From Cylicocyclus nassatus (taxonomy: Eukaryota; Nematoda; Chromadorea; Rhabditida; Strongylidae): DNA of 64,000 bases. Location: assembly GCA_958299035.1 (NCBI GenBank), contig CATQJL010000223.1:53302302-53366301 (forward strand), read 5' to 3'. Positions 37,878 to 49,679 of the stretch are shown piece after piece. The notes beneath the pieces were generated by a model, which saw nothing but the letters and a program-made list of their open reading frames with translations, made no database searches and was not told the origin of the DNA. Both the position numbers and the translations under genes were made by a program. How positions within the stretch are numbered: position 1 is the first letter of the stretch; every line of letters begins with the position of its first letter.

Positions 37878-39186
37878 GATATAGAAATTAATTGCGAACA
37901 ATAAAAGGGAACACAAGAGGAAAATTTCTGCATCATGACCGGTTATTTTTGCATTTGCAGATCGGGGCAAAAACTTGCAACAGCTGCTTCATCACTATTG
38001 CGCATACAGGTGATTTCAAACATTTGCATGAAATTCCACAGAAGGTTTAGTCTACACAATAAGCGAAGGATTAGAAGGAAAATATTCTCTAGAGAGAGCA
38101 GATCTTTTGCATGTACGAATGATTTACATAAGCAACATTTTGAGATCTTATCTCGCTCTCGCCTGCAAAACATCGAATTCAATGCGGAATACTTTCCGCG
38201 TTACACGATCAAAAAAAAAATAGCATTCTAATCGGCAGGAGAACATAATGCGTCAATGCATAGTCAGACAGAACCAATTTTAAATTCGATATCGCGTTGA
38301 ATAGTACTCTGCGAAATATTACTGGTTTAGTAAGCAACACCAGCCGACTAGTTCAAAATGATTTGCTGACAATGAGACTAGGCAGGCGGATGTAAAATTT
38401 CTATCCCAGCATGTCCTTCAAATTTGAATAAAAAGTTATTTAGAATATATTCTGAAAGAAATGCTGATCGTTCTTCAGTTGGCTTTGGAAAAAAAAAAAC
38501 AAATTAGCTGGAGGAAAGTTCACCTTCATAGTACAGTATCAAATGAATTGATATGTTTCCATAATCAAGATATTTCTGAGCAGAGGTATGGTGAATTCTA
38601 TCATTTTGAAGGGACTAGAAGAGCAGATGGAATGAAAATAGCGCTGAGCAGCTATCACTGTATTATCATTACAGCAGTCTTTATTTCGAAACAAAGAAAA
38701 ACATAAACCTCCACCGAAGATATCGCGAGCACCTGCACACATCTGGGAAAATGTTTTGGGTGTTCTAAACCAGTAACAAGGTATATTTTGTTTTTCAGCG
38801 CTGCTAACCGAAACGCAGCTGCTCATAGCACTGAATGGAAATTCTTAGATATAAAGGAAAAAGTAGACTCCGAAAGTTGACATAGCCCCGCTTAAAACCG
38901 GATGTGGTACTTCACGTGCATAACGGCACTGAGACATTTTTTCGACACCAGTTTTTAGCGATCCAGGACTCTCTGAGCTTTTCAAAACGGGTTTCAAGAA
39001 TTTGAAAGACTTGTTCAAGAGGTATATGGTATCGCTTCATTGCTTCCATTGTCGGCTTGCATTACAGTTTCGTTGACAAAAGAAATCTCTATTGTCATAT
39101 GTACATTCACAATTCTGAGAACGATAGAATCATTTTTAGGACAATTTTACTTCTCGAACAGAATCCTTGACTCTTATGAGGATATA

Positions 39187-39863
39187 CAGGGTGTCCCAAA
39201 ATAATGTGCACACTGTTTGATTTTGAATAACTCTCTTATTATGAGGTCTTTCGAGAAGCGGTAAGCGCCATTTTGTAGAGCTGGCTTCAACTTAGATTTA
39301 CAATATAGAGCGAATCACCGACCGCTCTTCATTATTGTAGGATTACGGTACAAACTTGGAACGTATGGTGTCACTGTGGAAAAAGCTGCCGTTTCAAAGA
39401 TTTTCAAAAAGAAGTGAAAACTTGTGTAATAGGGTTTTCAGAGCTGAGTTCAATACTCAACTACTCACAAGACTGCGAAGCTTTCTAAATGGTGTAACCG
39501 CACTTTTTAGGAACATTGAGAAAGTGGCCGCTACTGCTTACCTCGCATAACTCTTCAGTGAAGCATCATAATAAGTTGGTAACTTTACAGTGAGAATCAG
39601 CAGCTCTAATTGGCCTAGTGTAAAAGTCCTCAGGCTGTTTTGATTCTTTCCTGGGGCAAAATGTTGCCTTTCATGGCCCAAAACCCTCTTTCAAGTTTCT
39701 ACCGTAATCCTACAGTAATGAAGAGCGGTCGGTGATTCGCTCTATACTACAAATCTAAGTTGAAGCTAGCTCTACAAAATGGCGCTTACCACTTCTCGAA
39801 AGCCCTCATAATAAGAGAGTTATTTAAAATCAAACAGTGTGCACATTATTTTGGGATACCCTG
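39187..39863. mobile_element. Mariner-like foldback element, CAGGGTGTCCC ends
   Basis: TA-flanked; inverted arms of about 168 bp (39187-39354 and 39697-39863) begin CAGGGTGTCCCAAAATAA / CAGGGTATCCCAAAATAA. The interior of about 340 bp has no transposase. It lies at the end of the second segmental-duplication copy. Confidence 0.8.
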
Positions 39864-40425
39864 TATAGGTTTGCTACAGTTTATCTCGAAACTATTATAC
39901 ACAAAAAAGCCTTCGGGAATCCGATCGCCGGCAAGAGGAAGGACAAGAGGGCTATGAACTGGGAAAAGCTATAGGGATTTTACTCACAGTCTAATTTTCA
40001 TCACGTCCGTTAATCACATGAAATATTTTTGAAAAAAAAACTGCGGCTTTCGATTTTCCCAGAAATGCAACATCGTGGAGTTCAGGCACTCGAATGATGT
40101 AAGAAAATGAAGAGCTTGAGTAGGTTGAAATTTGTTCGGCAATCATAAACTTTTAGATCTTCCCTTCAATCACACACTCAGTTCTTATACTAAGTATATG
40201 TCAAAATGATAGCCCTTCTGAAGCAGTCAGGCGCACATCAATGAATATATTTGCAATTAGAAGTCAAACGCTTGCGTAGCCGATAATTTTATACACATTT
40301 AACCACCAACGTAGAAAGTAGAAGGCCGCAAACTTCTGAATTTTTTGAAAAAATTTTATTGCATAAAAGCAGTCGTAAGTTGATTATTTGATAATCCGTC
40401 GAAATCTGACGTACTCTTAAAGGTT

Positions 40426-40765
40426 TTAAAGGCACCGTCCACCCTAAGTTAGCGGTCTTGAGTTTTTGGCAGCCTAGGATGGTAGAACCCCTGTCAAGCC
40501 AATCCCATTCGCGCCGCAAAAGAAGTCGCTTCGGAAAAACGAAGAGGCATGAGGACCCTAAGTCAGCACCGCCCTCTTTCAGTAATGCCCGCCCGTCTGT
40601 GCACGCCCATCCAATCACCGTCCGTAGAACTGGCCTGGGAGTTCTCCGGAACGGAAATTGTTCGGGGTTTTCGCGGATTTTCGACTTCATATTGGTGTCA
40701 GGGACATGGGAAGGCCCGAAACGAGCAAAACGTGCAAGGAGAATCTAGATGGACGGTGTTTTTAA
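40426..40765. mobile_element. TTAA-flanked MITE, copy 2
   Basis: The left end TTAAAGGCACCGTCCACCCT and inverted right end TTAAAAACACCGTCCATCTA suggest a TTAA target duplication, as in piggyBac-type elements. It shares the interior GAAGAGGCATGAGGAC and AAGTCAGCACCGCC with the 59.4-kb copy. Confidence 0.65.
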
Positions 40766-41654
40766 CTCAGCAGAATATTGTACAAAACAAAAGCACATCA
40801 CACACGTGCTTCATGAGGTTCTGTAATATATCCAACTGAATCTACATTGAACAATGATATGAGAAAAATCAAATGATAGATAAGCAGTTGTTTATTTGTA
40901 TCCTACAGATACGTGAACAATAAAGAGCGAAGAGCGATAGATCACTTCAAGGGATGAAGTGATTTTAACAAAATCTTGAAAGGACAATGTATCAGAGATA
41001 GAAGTCTCTATTTATGTCTTTGCAGGTAACAAACAATTTGTCACCACACACATGTAAAAAAGGTAAACTATCTTCACAGTAGCGCTGTCTAGTTGTGGAA
41101 TGCAAGGAAAAACAATAGATGAGTCAATACAGTAGCTCTGGAAGTGACTAGATGTTTCCCAGGATGCGCTGTGTCCACACTCAAATCGATGCAATAAAAA
41201 ATGGATCAGGGAAATAAGTTACAGGCAAACATATATGGATGGTTTCGAGAAAACTAACTACGGCAAACCATCGGGGAATAGTGAATGTAAATTATGCACG
41301 TCGCCGGGACACATCACAACACTCTCTTATTAATCATATCATGACGGATAGAAAAATTTCTTTTCCTTTTCCAAGGAAACTTTATATCGACAGAAAGATG
41401 AAATCATTGTTGAGCGTGCATTAGTTTGAGGAGGAAGTGGCGGCACCTGACATCTGCCAAACTGAAAAAAAGTCCGAACGGAGTTCACATAATCTTAGAT
41501 TGATTTTCTTGGAAGGAGTATGACTGATTGATGGTGCAGTATTCTCAGTTGTCTATGGTTTTGTTAAAGATTCAGCACCTCAAATTATCCGCCAGCAGAG
41601 AACACCAATCATCGGCACATTGAGGCATGTATAATACCAAGCCTTCGGCACATG

Positions 41655-41825
41655 CAATACTTGAATTACTTCATCCACTTCGCTATTGGTCAATTTAGTG
41701 AGACCAATAGCGAAATAGATGGAGTGGATCAAGTTTATCAAGTGGACATCCACTACGCTATTGGGCAGTTCACCGTTTTGACCAATAGCAAAGTGAAGTG
41801 GGTGAAGTGGATCAAGTGAAACGAG
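41655..41825. repeat. Nested inverted repeats around GCTATTGG
   Basis: CACTTCGCTATTGGTC and GACCAATAGCGAAAT face each other. A second pair, TACGCTATTGGGC and GACCAATAGCAAAGTG, follows. GTGGATCAAGT is also repeated. Confidence 0.6.
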
Positions 41826-42376
41826 TATGGCGCATGATTCACGTGAAAAGCGACTGGGAAGTGTCATATCTTCCACTCGTGGCCAGAATTCATTGACATC
41901 TTGAATGCAGTGGAAACTTCCCTGACACACGAAGTAGACTTGAGGAAGAAATCATGGACAACACTCGATACAAAATACAAAATTATAAAGTCTCATATCG
42001 AGTTTAAAAGAAAGATGTTAATTGTATGTCTGCCCAAAAATCTCAGCCACAGCGCAAAGAAGTTATAACTGTTGTAGCGGATAGGTGAAGCTAACACTCC
42101 ATGGGTAGGATTTCGATAATTTTTGCAAAGCAGGGAATGGTAGCAGAACTAATAGTAGCCAGAAATTAACACAGCCATACCAAACACGCCGTATATCACC
42201 GGACTCGTCCTAAAACGCTGGTCACAAATATATGTTTATTATCTGCCAAGCGACTATCTGGACGGAGCCATGAGTGTTTCAGTGTGCGATTTGTAGGTGT
42301 TCTGTGGCGCTTGTTTCACGAAATGCGTTTCAAAAACACTTATTCAGGTTTCTGGTAACTGTGCTCCTTCCTTATA

Positions 42377-43384
42377 CAGTTGTAGCGGAGGAATCCGGCC
42401 AAAATTGCGGGATTTGTGAGATTTAGTCATAACTTCTTCTAAAACGACTTTATTTGGAACTTGCAAGAATGGCTTCAGCAGACGAATCTTCTAGTATATA
42501 TTATGCCCGAGTTCATGGTAATACGGTAGACATACAATACCACCAGGGTTGAGCAAGAGATCAGGCACGTCTTTTGAAAACGCCCGCCCCCTCCCCCTCA
42601 GGAAAGCCCCAGACGACCCCCTTCTCCCTCCTTTTCACCTCCGAAACTTCGATGGGCGACATTCTGGACGAAACCACCCTTTTCCAAAGAGTTTTGGATT
42701 TTTGAGTCTGTACGCCCGATTTTCTGTGATTGCACTTTATAGACACGTAACTTGACGGTTGATTTTGATGTGAATGGGTTTATTGCAGGGATCATAATTT
42801 CTTTAAGGCTGGGGTATCTGGCTTAAATTTTTCACTGTAGCAAGAAGAAGCTATGCGCTCAGTACTCATAACAGGAATGCAGCGATTCCTGAGTTTTGAA
42901 GGCAAGTTAAGGGGGTTAGGCGCAAGGCTACAAAAGCTCAGGCGGCCTGAGCTTTCGAGGGGTTGCGCCTGACCAGGTTAACTCTGTCCCGAAGAATCTT
43001 TTCCATCCTAGTTTTATGTGGTTCGCTAGCCCAAACCTCGAAGATTTTACAGTAGGTGTTTGAGCTTAGCTCCACTTGTTTTGGCTTTGTGATAATCCGC
43101 GGATTGACGAGCTCAAGGTAAAAAAAGGGAGTTTGCAATATTGACAGTATTTCCTAATCCACTATTTAGAAGCGATATGAATTCTAATTTCTAGTGTAGA
43201 CTAATAGGGAACACTACTTTGTTATGAGTATAAAAAACTGACTTTTTTCACTTTTGAAACCAAGTTAATCATGTTTGAATTTCAGGCTTTTTAGACGATA
43301 GAAAACGCTAGAACGTCATAGGCGTCATGTCGGGTCATAGCCGCAAATCCCGCAATTTTAACCGGATTCCACCGTTGCAATTGT
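42377..43384. mobile_element. 1-kb element with 40-bp imperfect terminal inverted repeats
   Basis: Left GTAGCGGAGGAATCCGGCCA then AAATTGCGGGATTTG; inverted right GCAACGGTGGAATCCGGTTA then AAATTGCGGGATTTG. Inside is a GC-rich block (42560-42720) and sequence shared with 50525-50770. The short frames inside are not recognised. Confidence 0.55.
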
Positions 43385-43414
43385 AATTAAAATAACCATA
43401 GCCACTGTGAATCC

Positions 43415-43744
43415 TTGTCGTCAGGCTGCCTTTCAAGGAAATACATTCCTCGAAACTCAAAAAATTTCTCATATTTGAACGTTTACTCCTCCCAGATAGT
43501 CGCTTGGCAGACAAATAACGTATATTTGAAATCAGTGTTTCAAGATGAGTCCGATGATATACAGCTTGTTTGGAAGGCTGGATTAAGTTCTGATCATCAC
43601 CTTGTAAGCCAAAATCATCCAAATCCCACCCATGGAGAGTTCTGTGTGAACAGCAGACACTTGTACTTTCACCGAGTGCACACTGATAGATTGTTAGTTG
43701 ACAAAACACTTTACTATAAAAGAGGGATGCAATCAAATATTTGA
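43415..43744 (+). CDS. Candidate exon, convergent with bub-1
   Basis: An open frame of 109 codons whose central part (43496-43602) has a CTCCTCCCAG acceptor and a GTAAGC donor and reads protein-like residues such as DIQLVWKAGLSSDHH. The opposite strand is also open here (43757-43335, 140 codons), so one of the two is a shadow or both are chance. It begins just beyond the right terminal repeat of the element at 42377-43384. No family recognised. Confidence 0.22.
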   Translation: MSSGCLSRKYIPRNSKNFSYLNVYSSQIVAWQTNNVYLKSVFQDESDDIQLVWKAGLSSDHHLVSQNHPNPTHGEFCVNSRHLYFHRVHTDRLLVDKTLYYKRGMQSNI

Positions 43745-44213
43745 CAAGTGATATCAAGCGAGAATCAAGTGCAATTAAAAAAGCTGGAAATTTACAGAAA
43801 GAGAGCGATTGTTTGATTGAAAACGCAGCTACAAGTTCGATTTAGCAGTTTTTGATCAATGGAAAACAAGCAAAACTCATTTCACTGACCGTGATAAAGG
43901 CCTTTTTTGAATAGTTGGTATGAGCAAAGGATGAGTCATTGGCAGAGATACTAGAAAAGGAGCATAAACATTTCCCCAACTTCTGAGGAGAACATTTTAT
44001 CTACACAGAATTAGCATGTAGTTTGAGGATATGCAAGAGTGAGTGAAATAAGTATAAAATGCATCAAAAGGCATGAAGAGAGTTGGATATCAACATTTGA
44101 ATGACAGCTCATTACAAATTAGTAAGTAAAGGATATCCAACAATCTTGATTATGGAGAGGAACGCGTTGATAATGCGATGTAAATTCATAGAAACATTGA
44201 TTCGAAGGTTCGA

Positions 44214-47200
44214 TTAGAAAAACGAGTTGAATCGTGTAACCGCTTGGCGCCATTCCAGTGGTGCAAACTTCTTTCGGAAATCTCCTTCCAGAGCCTGCAC
44301 AAATAAGATATAAGATGCTGACTTTGTGTCTAATTACACAAACTCACTTTGATCGCTTTATCCCAACCAGGCATGTGATCACAATCAGGGATGTTCAAAA
44401 ACTCTTGGAAAATGACTTCGAGAGATTCACGCACTCCTAGACGCCTATAAAAGTATACAATGCATCTGAACAGCAATCTCTTGGGAGGAAATGAAAACGA
44501 TTGCACACCTTTTCATGAAGCTCTTCAGCTTGTAGACACCGTTCACTTTCGAAACATCAGCGTATTTGTTATGTATAATTACGTGCAGCGTCCCAACATA
44601 TCCGAAGTAATCCGTCTGATATGTCCACGGACGCGATTCCTGAGAAGTGAGATACACTTTGCTTTTATTGGAAGAAAAAAATCTACAGATGGTACTAGGT
44701 ACTAGAATCAAAACCTTTTCAGATCTTAAAAATTTTACCAGCATCTCCGGACAATCAAATTTCTCGGTTCCCGCACGCCCGGTGAATGTTTGATTACCCA
44801 AAACACGCATGTCGATCGCTCGACCCCAGTCTATCAGCTTCACGATGGGGGTGGCAAGGATTTTGTTGATGTCATCGCGGCAATCACTAAGTCTAAACAG
44901 GAGAGGTCAAATGATTAGATATCAGGAGCAAAACTAATTTCCTACTTTCCAAGAATCATGAAGTTGTCAGGTTTAATGTCACCATGAATAATTTTGACGG
45001 CATGTAATTCGCGTAAAATCTTTGCCATCTGTATGCCTATCAAGGCTACGATGTACCAGCTCGGATCCACCCACTTGTTTGAAAGATCCTAGAAAAGTTA
45101 TGGCAATTGTAAAGTAAATATCTAAGCAGACTATCTGAAAAAAATCACCAGCAGTGTTCCGTATGGGTGATATTCATTGAATAATACTGATGCGTTGCTG
45201 AATACATATGCTTCTGTGACCTATAGATGTGATCTTGATCCAAAATAAGAATGATGTACAGAATTTTCTAACCTCCATGATACTCTTGAGAACAAAATGC
45301 TTGGAACGATCGATGCGCATTTTTGCCTCAGAACAGATATAGACCTCCCAAGGGCATGATGGGATTTCGTACTGAAAGTGTCAGTTGAGCAGCAGGTATG
45401 ACAAGGAGAGTAGAGACTACCTTGAGAGCTAACGTCTTTTTCTCCTCATTTATACACTTGAAGACTTTGGCAAAACCGCCTTGACCAATTAGATCTACAA
45501 TGTTGTAATTTTCTCCTCCGAAATTCACTGTTTTTCCAGCTGTGACACGAGGGCATGGCGTCTGCAAACGCGCTACGATTCACAAAATAAGGAATCGTTA
45601 GGGGAGAAAATATAGCATGAGAAGACTACTCTCAGCAATTTAGAAAAAACTTACATCAAAGTCATGCTGATAGCAGGGCTTGTGGGCTTGCTTCAAAATC
45701 TCGGCACGAACTCTTCTATCCCATGGATTAATTGCACTGGTAATTTCTTCACTAAAGTGCCAACGTTGAAAACGATTCCAAACAAGCACGCATCATCATC
45801 CACGTACTCTGCAAGGCCAACTCCCGTACGGTCGTGATCACCACCCTCGGCATCGTCATCCGGTTCTTTCTCCATCTGCTTCGAATCACCCAAGTTCATC
45901 TTGTCAAGCGCCAGCTCCATGGAACGTTCAGCAGCTTGCACTGTTCTTGCTTTTGGAGCAGGAACTTTTGTAACGGTAGCCACTGGATTGGCAACGGGTG
46001 CCACTGAACGTCGCCGCTAAAAAGAAATGGGGTTTTACAATACGATGAAAGTAGTTCATGTGAAAGTGTTGGTGTCTATTATAAATAAGAAGTCAAGATC
46101 AAACCAAAACATTGTCTCTTACCATGAAAGCAGACTGTGCATAAATTTCCTCTTCGTTTTGTTCTTCTTTCATCTGTTCTTCCAGTACATGATTGAGTGG
46201 AGCAAAGAAATCTGAGACAAAACATTTTGATCAGAGCAAGACAAATTTTTGTCATGCTTTTTGCCATGTACTTGAACAAGCGATGGGATTCTAGCGGTGC
46301 CTTGAGACAGGCCCTATGTAGCGAAATATCCGCAAAGCGCATTACCCCAGGAATCCTCGATTCTCATTCTGCTTTCAAAAAAGTGTTACAACCTCAGCCC
46401 ATCAGAGTGTGTGGAAAAGACAGATTCGTTTAACCAAAGCTTGCTTTTTACACAAGGGTAGCATTGCCCAAATCCCTCGCAAGCCCCATTCTTAATGATT
46501 GTTAGCTTTTAGAGAAATTCTGATTGTCAAAAATAACGTGATAGCGCATGTAGGCCGTACTGGTTTTACACTACGATAAAACAGAAGAGGATTTACGGAA
46601 ATTGAGATGACAGCTATGGTACGTAGTAGAGAGGAGATGATAGCCGACCCACCTTCGTGAGTAGGAGGATGCGGGAGAGGATGTGCTGGTGTAGATGTTA
46701 CAATACCACGTTCCGGTTTTTTGTCAATACCCAAAACAGAGAACTTCGCACCAGCCACCGTTTCCTCGTCTTCTGCAATAAAAACTTTAGAGTAAACACC
46801 AGCAAGATTTCACGGATAAGATTGATGTCAGAAAACATAGAAGGTCATCACAAACCAATAATCAGCTGCCTTGGCTTCCCGAATTCCTTCACATCAAATC
46901 CACGGATCTCTTCTTCTAGCTTTTCTAGTTGTCCCTAAATAAAGCTTGTCTGCGACTTTGCGGGTCTCCAGCTGATGCACAATTTGTTCCCTACCCTAGC
47001 ATCTCCTGCTGCAGGTTGCAGTGGTATAGGATGAAGAGGAAGACGCTCCGCATTCTGGCAAAAGCCGCTTTGTCGTTGTTCGTTTGCGACACTAAATTGA
47101 TTCTTTACTAACATGACCTACAAAGAAGGTTTGAAGCGCATACTTTTCTGATTTTTCTTTCTCTGTCACACGAAGAGTAACGTCCTCATCAACGTATACT

Positions 47201-49605
47201 TCAAAAGCCTCGACAGCTGGAGGCTGCACTGGCAGAGTTGTCTCATTTGGGATGCCAGGCAGGTTACCTAGAACACTTCATTTCAACGAAAATAAGTACA
47301 ACAGGGTATTTCCAGCTCACCTTTGTTGAGTACAACAGTGTCGGAAAACATAGCTTTCATGTCGCTGTATGCCTTCTCCGTGAATGATGATCCGCTGATA
47401 AATGAGGATTTGGTTGATGGCTGATTGGTAGACACAGGTGGCTGCTCGGGAGCTGAAAATTATGAGCTAAAAGCATACCTAATAAAAAGCGCAGATCTAA
47501 ACAATATTTTAATGTGTTTCTTAATCACGAGAGTGTAGTAAGCAAGCTGGAAACACTATCCGATTAAAAGTATCTTTTTGCAACGACAGAAAGTCTAGCC
47601 TTCTAAACAGTGCTGAGAAGAAATGGAAGAAACGCTCACATTTTTCCCTGCGTGCACCAAATACTCTGCTGCTTGGCACCGGGGCAGCGGGAGAGAGAAT
47701 ACGCCGACGCTTGTCTTCATTAGAGAAATCAGATTCACATTCCTCCACAGTCTCCAGTAAACGACCACGTTTTCCGAGCTAAATGAATACGTTTTTGAAG
47801 GACATGGCGAACGCCAAGAAAACACCGTTTTTAAAGTTTTCATAATTTACAAGCGTGGATTTTAGTGTTCAGGAGCTACTGCCTTTTTCCTAGCATACGC
47901 TATTCAGACATACTTTATGACCAAGTCCTGACGCTGCGCACAACGACTAGCGAATGCTCTATTGCAAGCATAAGGTCATACTTTAGGACCTTTCATTAGA
48001 AAATGCAACGTCTTCTCATCCTTCCCCCGCCTTCCCCTCGCTTGTCATCGGCACTGCACCAGGAAGAAAAACGGTACCAACAAGCTGGTTCTCCCAAACT
48101 TGAGTTCAAACAGCACCTTCACCCTCCAGCCAACTGCATTTCCCTCACTTTCAAAATATTTTCGCCTTCCCACTCTTACTGCTCATGGCTCTGGAAGTGA
48201 AAAGTCAATTTTACAAACTCACCTCTTTCTGCTCAATGCTAACCGTACGTTGCGTAAGTGCGACGTGGCTTACCATGACTTCCTGCAAAGATACGTTATT
48301 CGGCACAAAAAAATTATGTGAAAATGAGGAAATTGGACAAAATTATTCCTGCAAAGGGAAACTAAGCACATGTTACGTCACTCTACCACCAAATAGATAA
48401 GCTAGTCAAACGAGGAATATGCGTTGCGAATACAATTATAGCACTAGCGACTCACATGGGCTGGGGATGTGATGTCCATAGGTGCGTTGTCGAAGATATC
48501 AAAAGCATCTGCCATTTGTTCATCAGCCAACATCGCGGCTCTGAATTCCTCCATTGATGGCGCAACATATCCGTCTTGTGGACGATCTACCAGCTCGAAA
48601 CGCAAGTCCGTGCGGCCTGAAAGCTTTGCATACTATAGCTAATCAGTAAACTGAGTCAAACCTACTTTTAGGGCCGAAAGATCCTTTCTTGGGTGGTTCT
48701 GCGCTCTTGAAAGTGTCTTTCGCACGCGCTTCGATCACAGCGAGAGAGGATCGACGACGACCTGCAAGAAAGTTTCTAAAAGGTTGAAGAAGTTACGACA
48801 ACTTCTTACTTCTCTTTGTTCTCAAATCAGACGGTTTTTTCGTACAGAAAGCCGCCATAGTCTCCTCGTCGTTGAAAAGATCGCAAGATGGGAGGTACTG
48901 GTCAACTAAATCCCTGAAATTTGCCTTTCATAGCATAAAAAAGACTAAGATGAAGTGAAGAGATTTTTTGTGAACTGTAAACTATACCTAAAACCTGCTT
49001 CAACGTCAAATGTAGAGAGATGATGTAGCCGTCTTTTAGCCAAATCCACAACATTGGAAAACTTCGCTACATTTCCTTCCTTTGCATAGCTTTCAGCCCA
49101 CAAAAGATGGAATTTGAGGGAGTTTCGGAATAAGTCTTCTTCTTCGAGTTTTTCGAATATCTTAGCTGAACCCATTTTTTTGCTGTATTTTGCCTGAGAT
49201 TTGTTCTATTACAGAACAGTGAAAAACATTTTTTGAGCATACCAGTAATTTGTACAAACGAAGCATGTCTTCCTGTGAAGCTAGTGTTCCTTCTTCAGTA
49301 ATCTTTCTGATGGCTTTCAATGCCATATCCTTCACTCGCTGTGGTTTATAATTGTCGTAAGCTTCTATTTGCCTGAAAAGTCTCAACGCTTATAGCTATT
49401 GCAAACTTGGAAGAACTCTTGTGTTCTAATATCTCCTTTCCATATGTCACACTGTAACTTACGCGCATATCATCTGCAAACCAGCAACGCTTGGTTTGTC
49501 CAATACTTCCCTGAAAATATGCATCACTGATAAATGAGACTGGAACTAAAGGTATGAAGGCTGAGATCGATGAGCTTACCGAAGGAGCAGTTCGAACGGA
49601 TCCAT
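44214..49605 (-). CDS. bub-1: Spindle-checkpoint kinase BUB1 homologue, complete, 25 exons
   Basis: Mitotic checkpoint kinase acting at kinetochores with BUB-3, KNL-1 and CDC-20. The joined exons stay in frame for 2820 nt (939 aa plus stop). Exons, 5' to 3': 49605-49580, 49510-49463, 49372-49243, 49193-48988, 48913-48810, 48761-48666, 48616-48456, 48282-48223, 47778-47640, 47452-47321, 47267-47122, 47054-46995, 46934-46856, 46772-46653, 46211-46123, 46016-45808, 45751-45655, 45561-45421, 45371-45273, 45220-45149, 45088-44946, 44892-44739, 44639-44509, 44444-44348, 44294-44214. Residues 1-160 are a helical Mad3/BUB1 TPR-like region. MEEFRA at 225-230 is GLEBS-like (BUB-3 binding). FEVYVD at 389-394 fits the ABBA consensus (CDC-20 binding), and STP at 489-491 suits a polo-box docking site. 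The kinase domain is about 635-939: glycine loop GQGGFAKV 660-667, Lys681, PWEVYI, catalytic HGDIKPDN 773-780, DWG at 807-809, PWTYQTDYFG 841-850. Start: first ATG before an intact frame. The 56-nt intron 45752-45807 (GTACGT donor) is easily missed because the frame stays open through most of it. Confidence 0.93.
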
Positions 49606-49679
49606 GGTGAGTAAAAATATGTTTGAGTGCACTTCAAAGAAGAAGACGCAGAATGAACCGTCTCCTCTGCTGCTGAAAC
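49606..49679 (-). promoter_or_regulatory. bub-1 5' leader with candidate splice acceptor
   Basis: The closest consensus acceptor upstream of the bub-1 ATG is GTTTCAG, ending at about 49673 and leaving a 5' leader of about 67 nt. It may be an SL acceptor or the end of a 5' UTR intron. No TATA-like box was recognised further upstream. Confidence 0.35.

Larger units (their letters stand above)
35260..39090. repeat. Segmental duplication, copy B
   Basis: Diverged direct copy of 27690-31760. It carries a hAT-like insertion at about 37565-37877 and extra sequence between about 36420 and 37550. Reading frames of copy A are not kept, so I call no gene. Confidence 0.7.

Noticed and set aside
45693..46004. 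Unbroken reading of the region as one 103-codon frame
   Set aside because: The end of this frame runs through a 56-nt intron (45752-45807); removing it restores the BUB1 reading INPWDRRVRAEILKQ.
46027..46433. Plus-strand frames inside the bub-1 locus
   Set aside because: They overlap minus-strand bub-1 exons and introns and are shadows.
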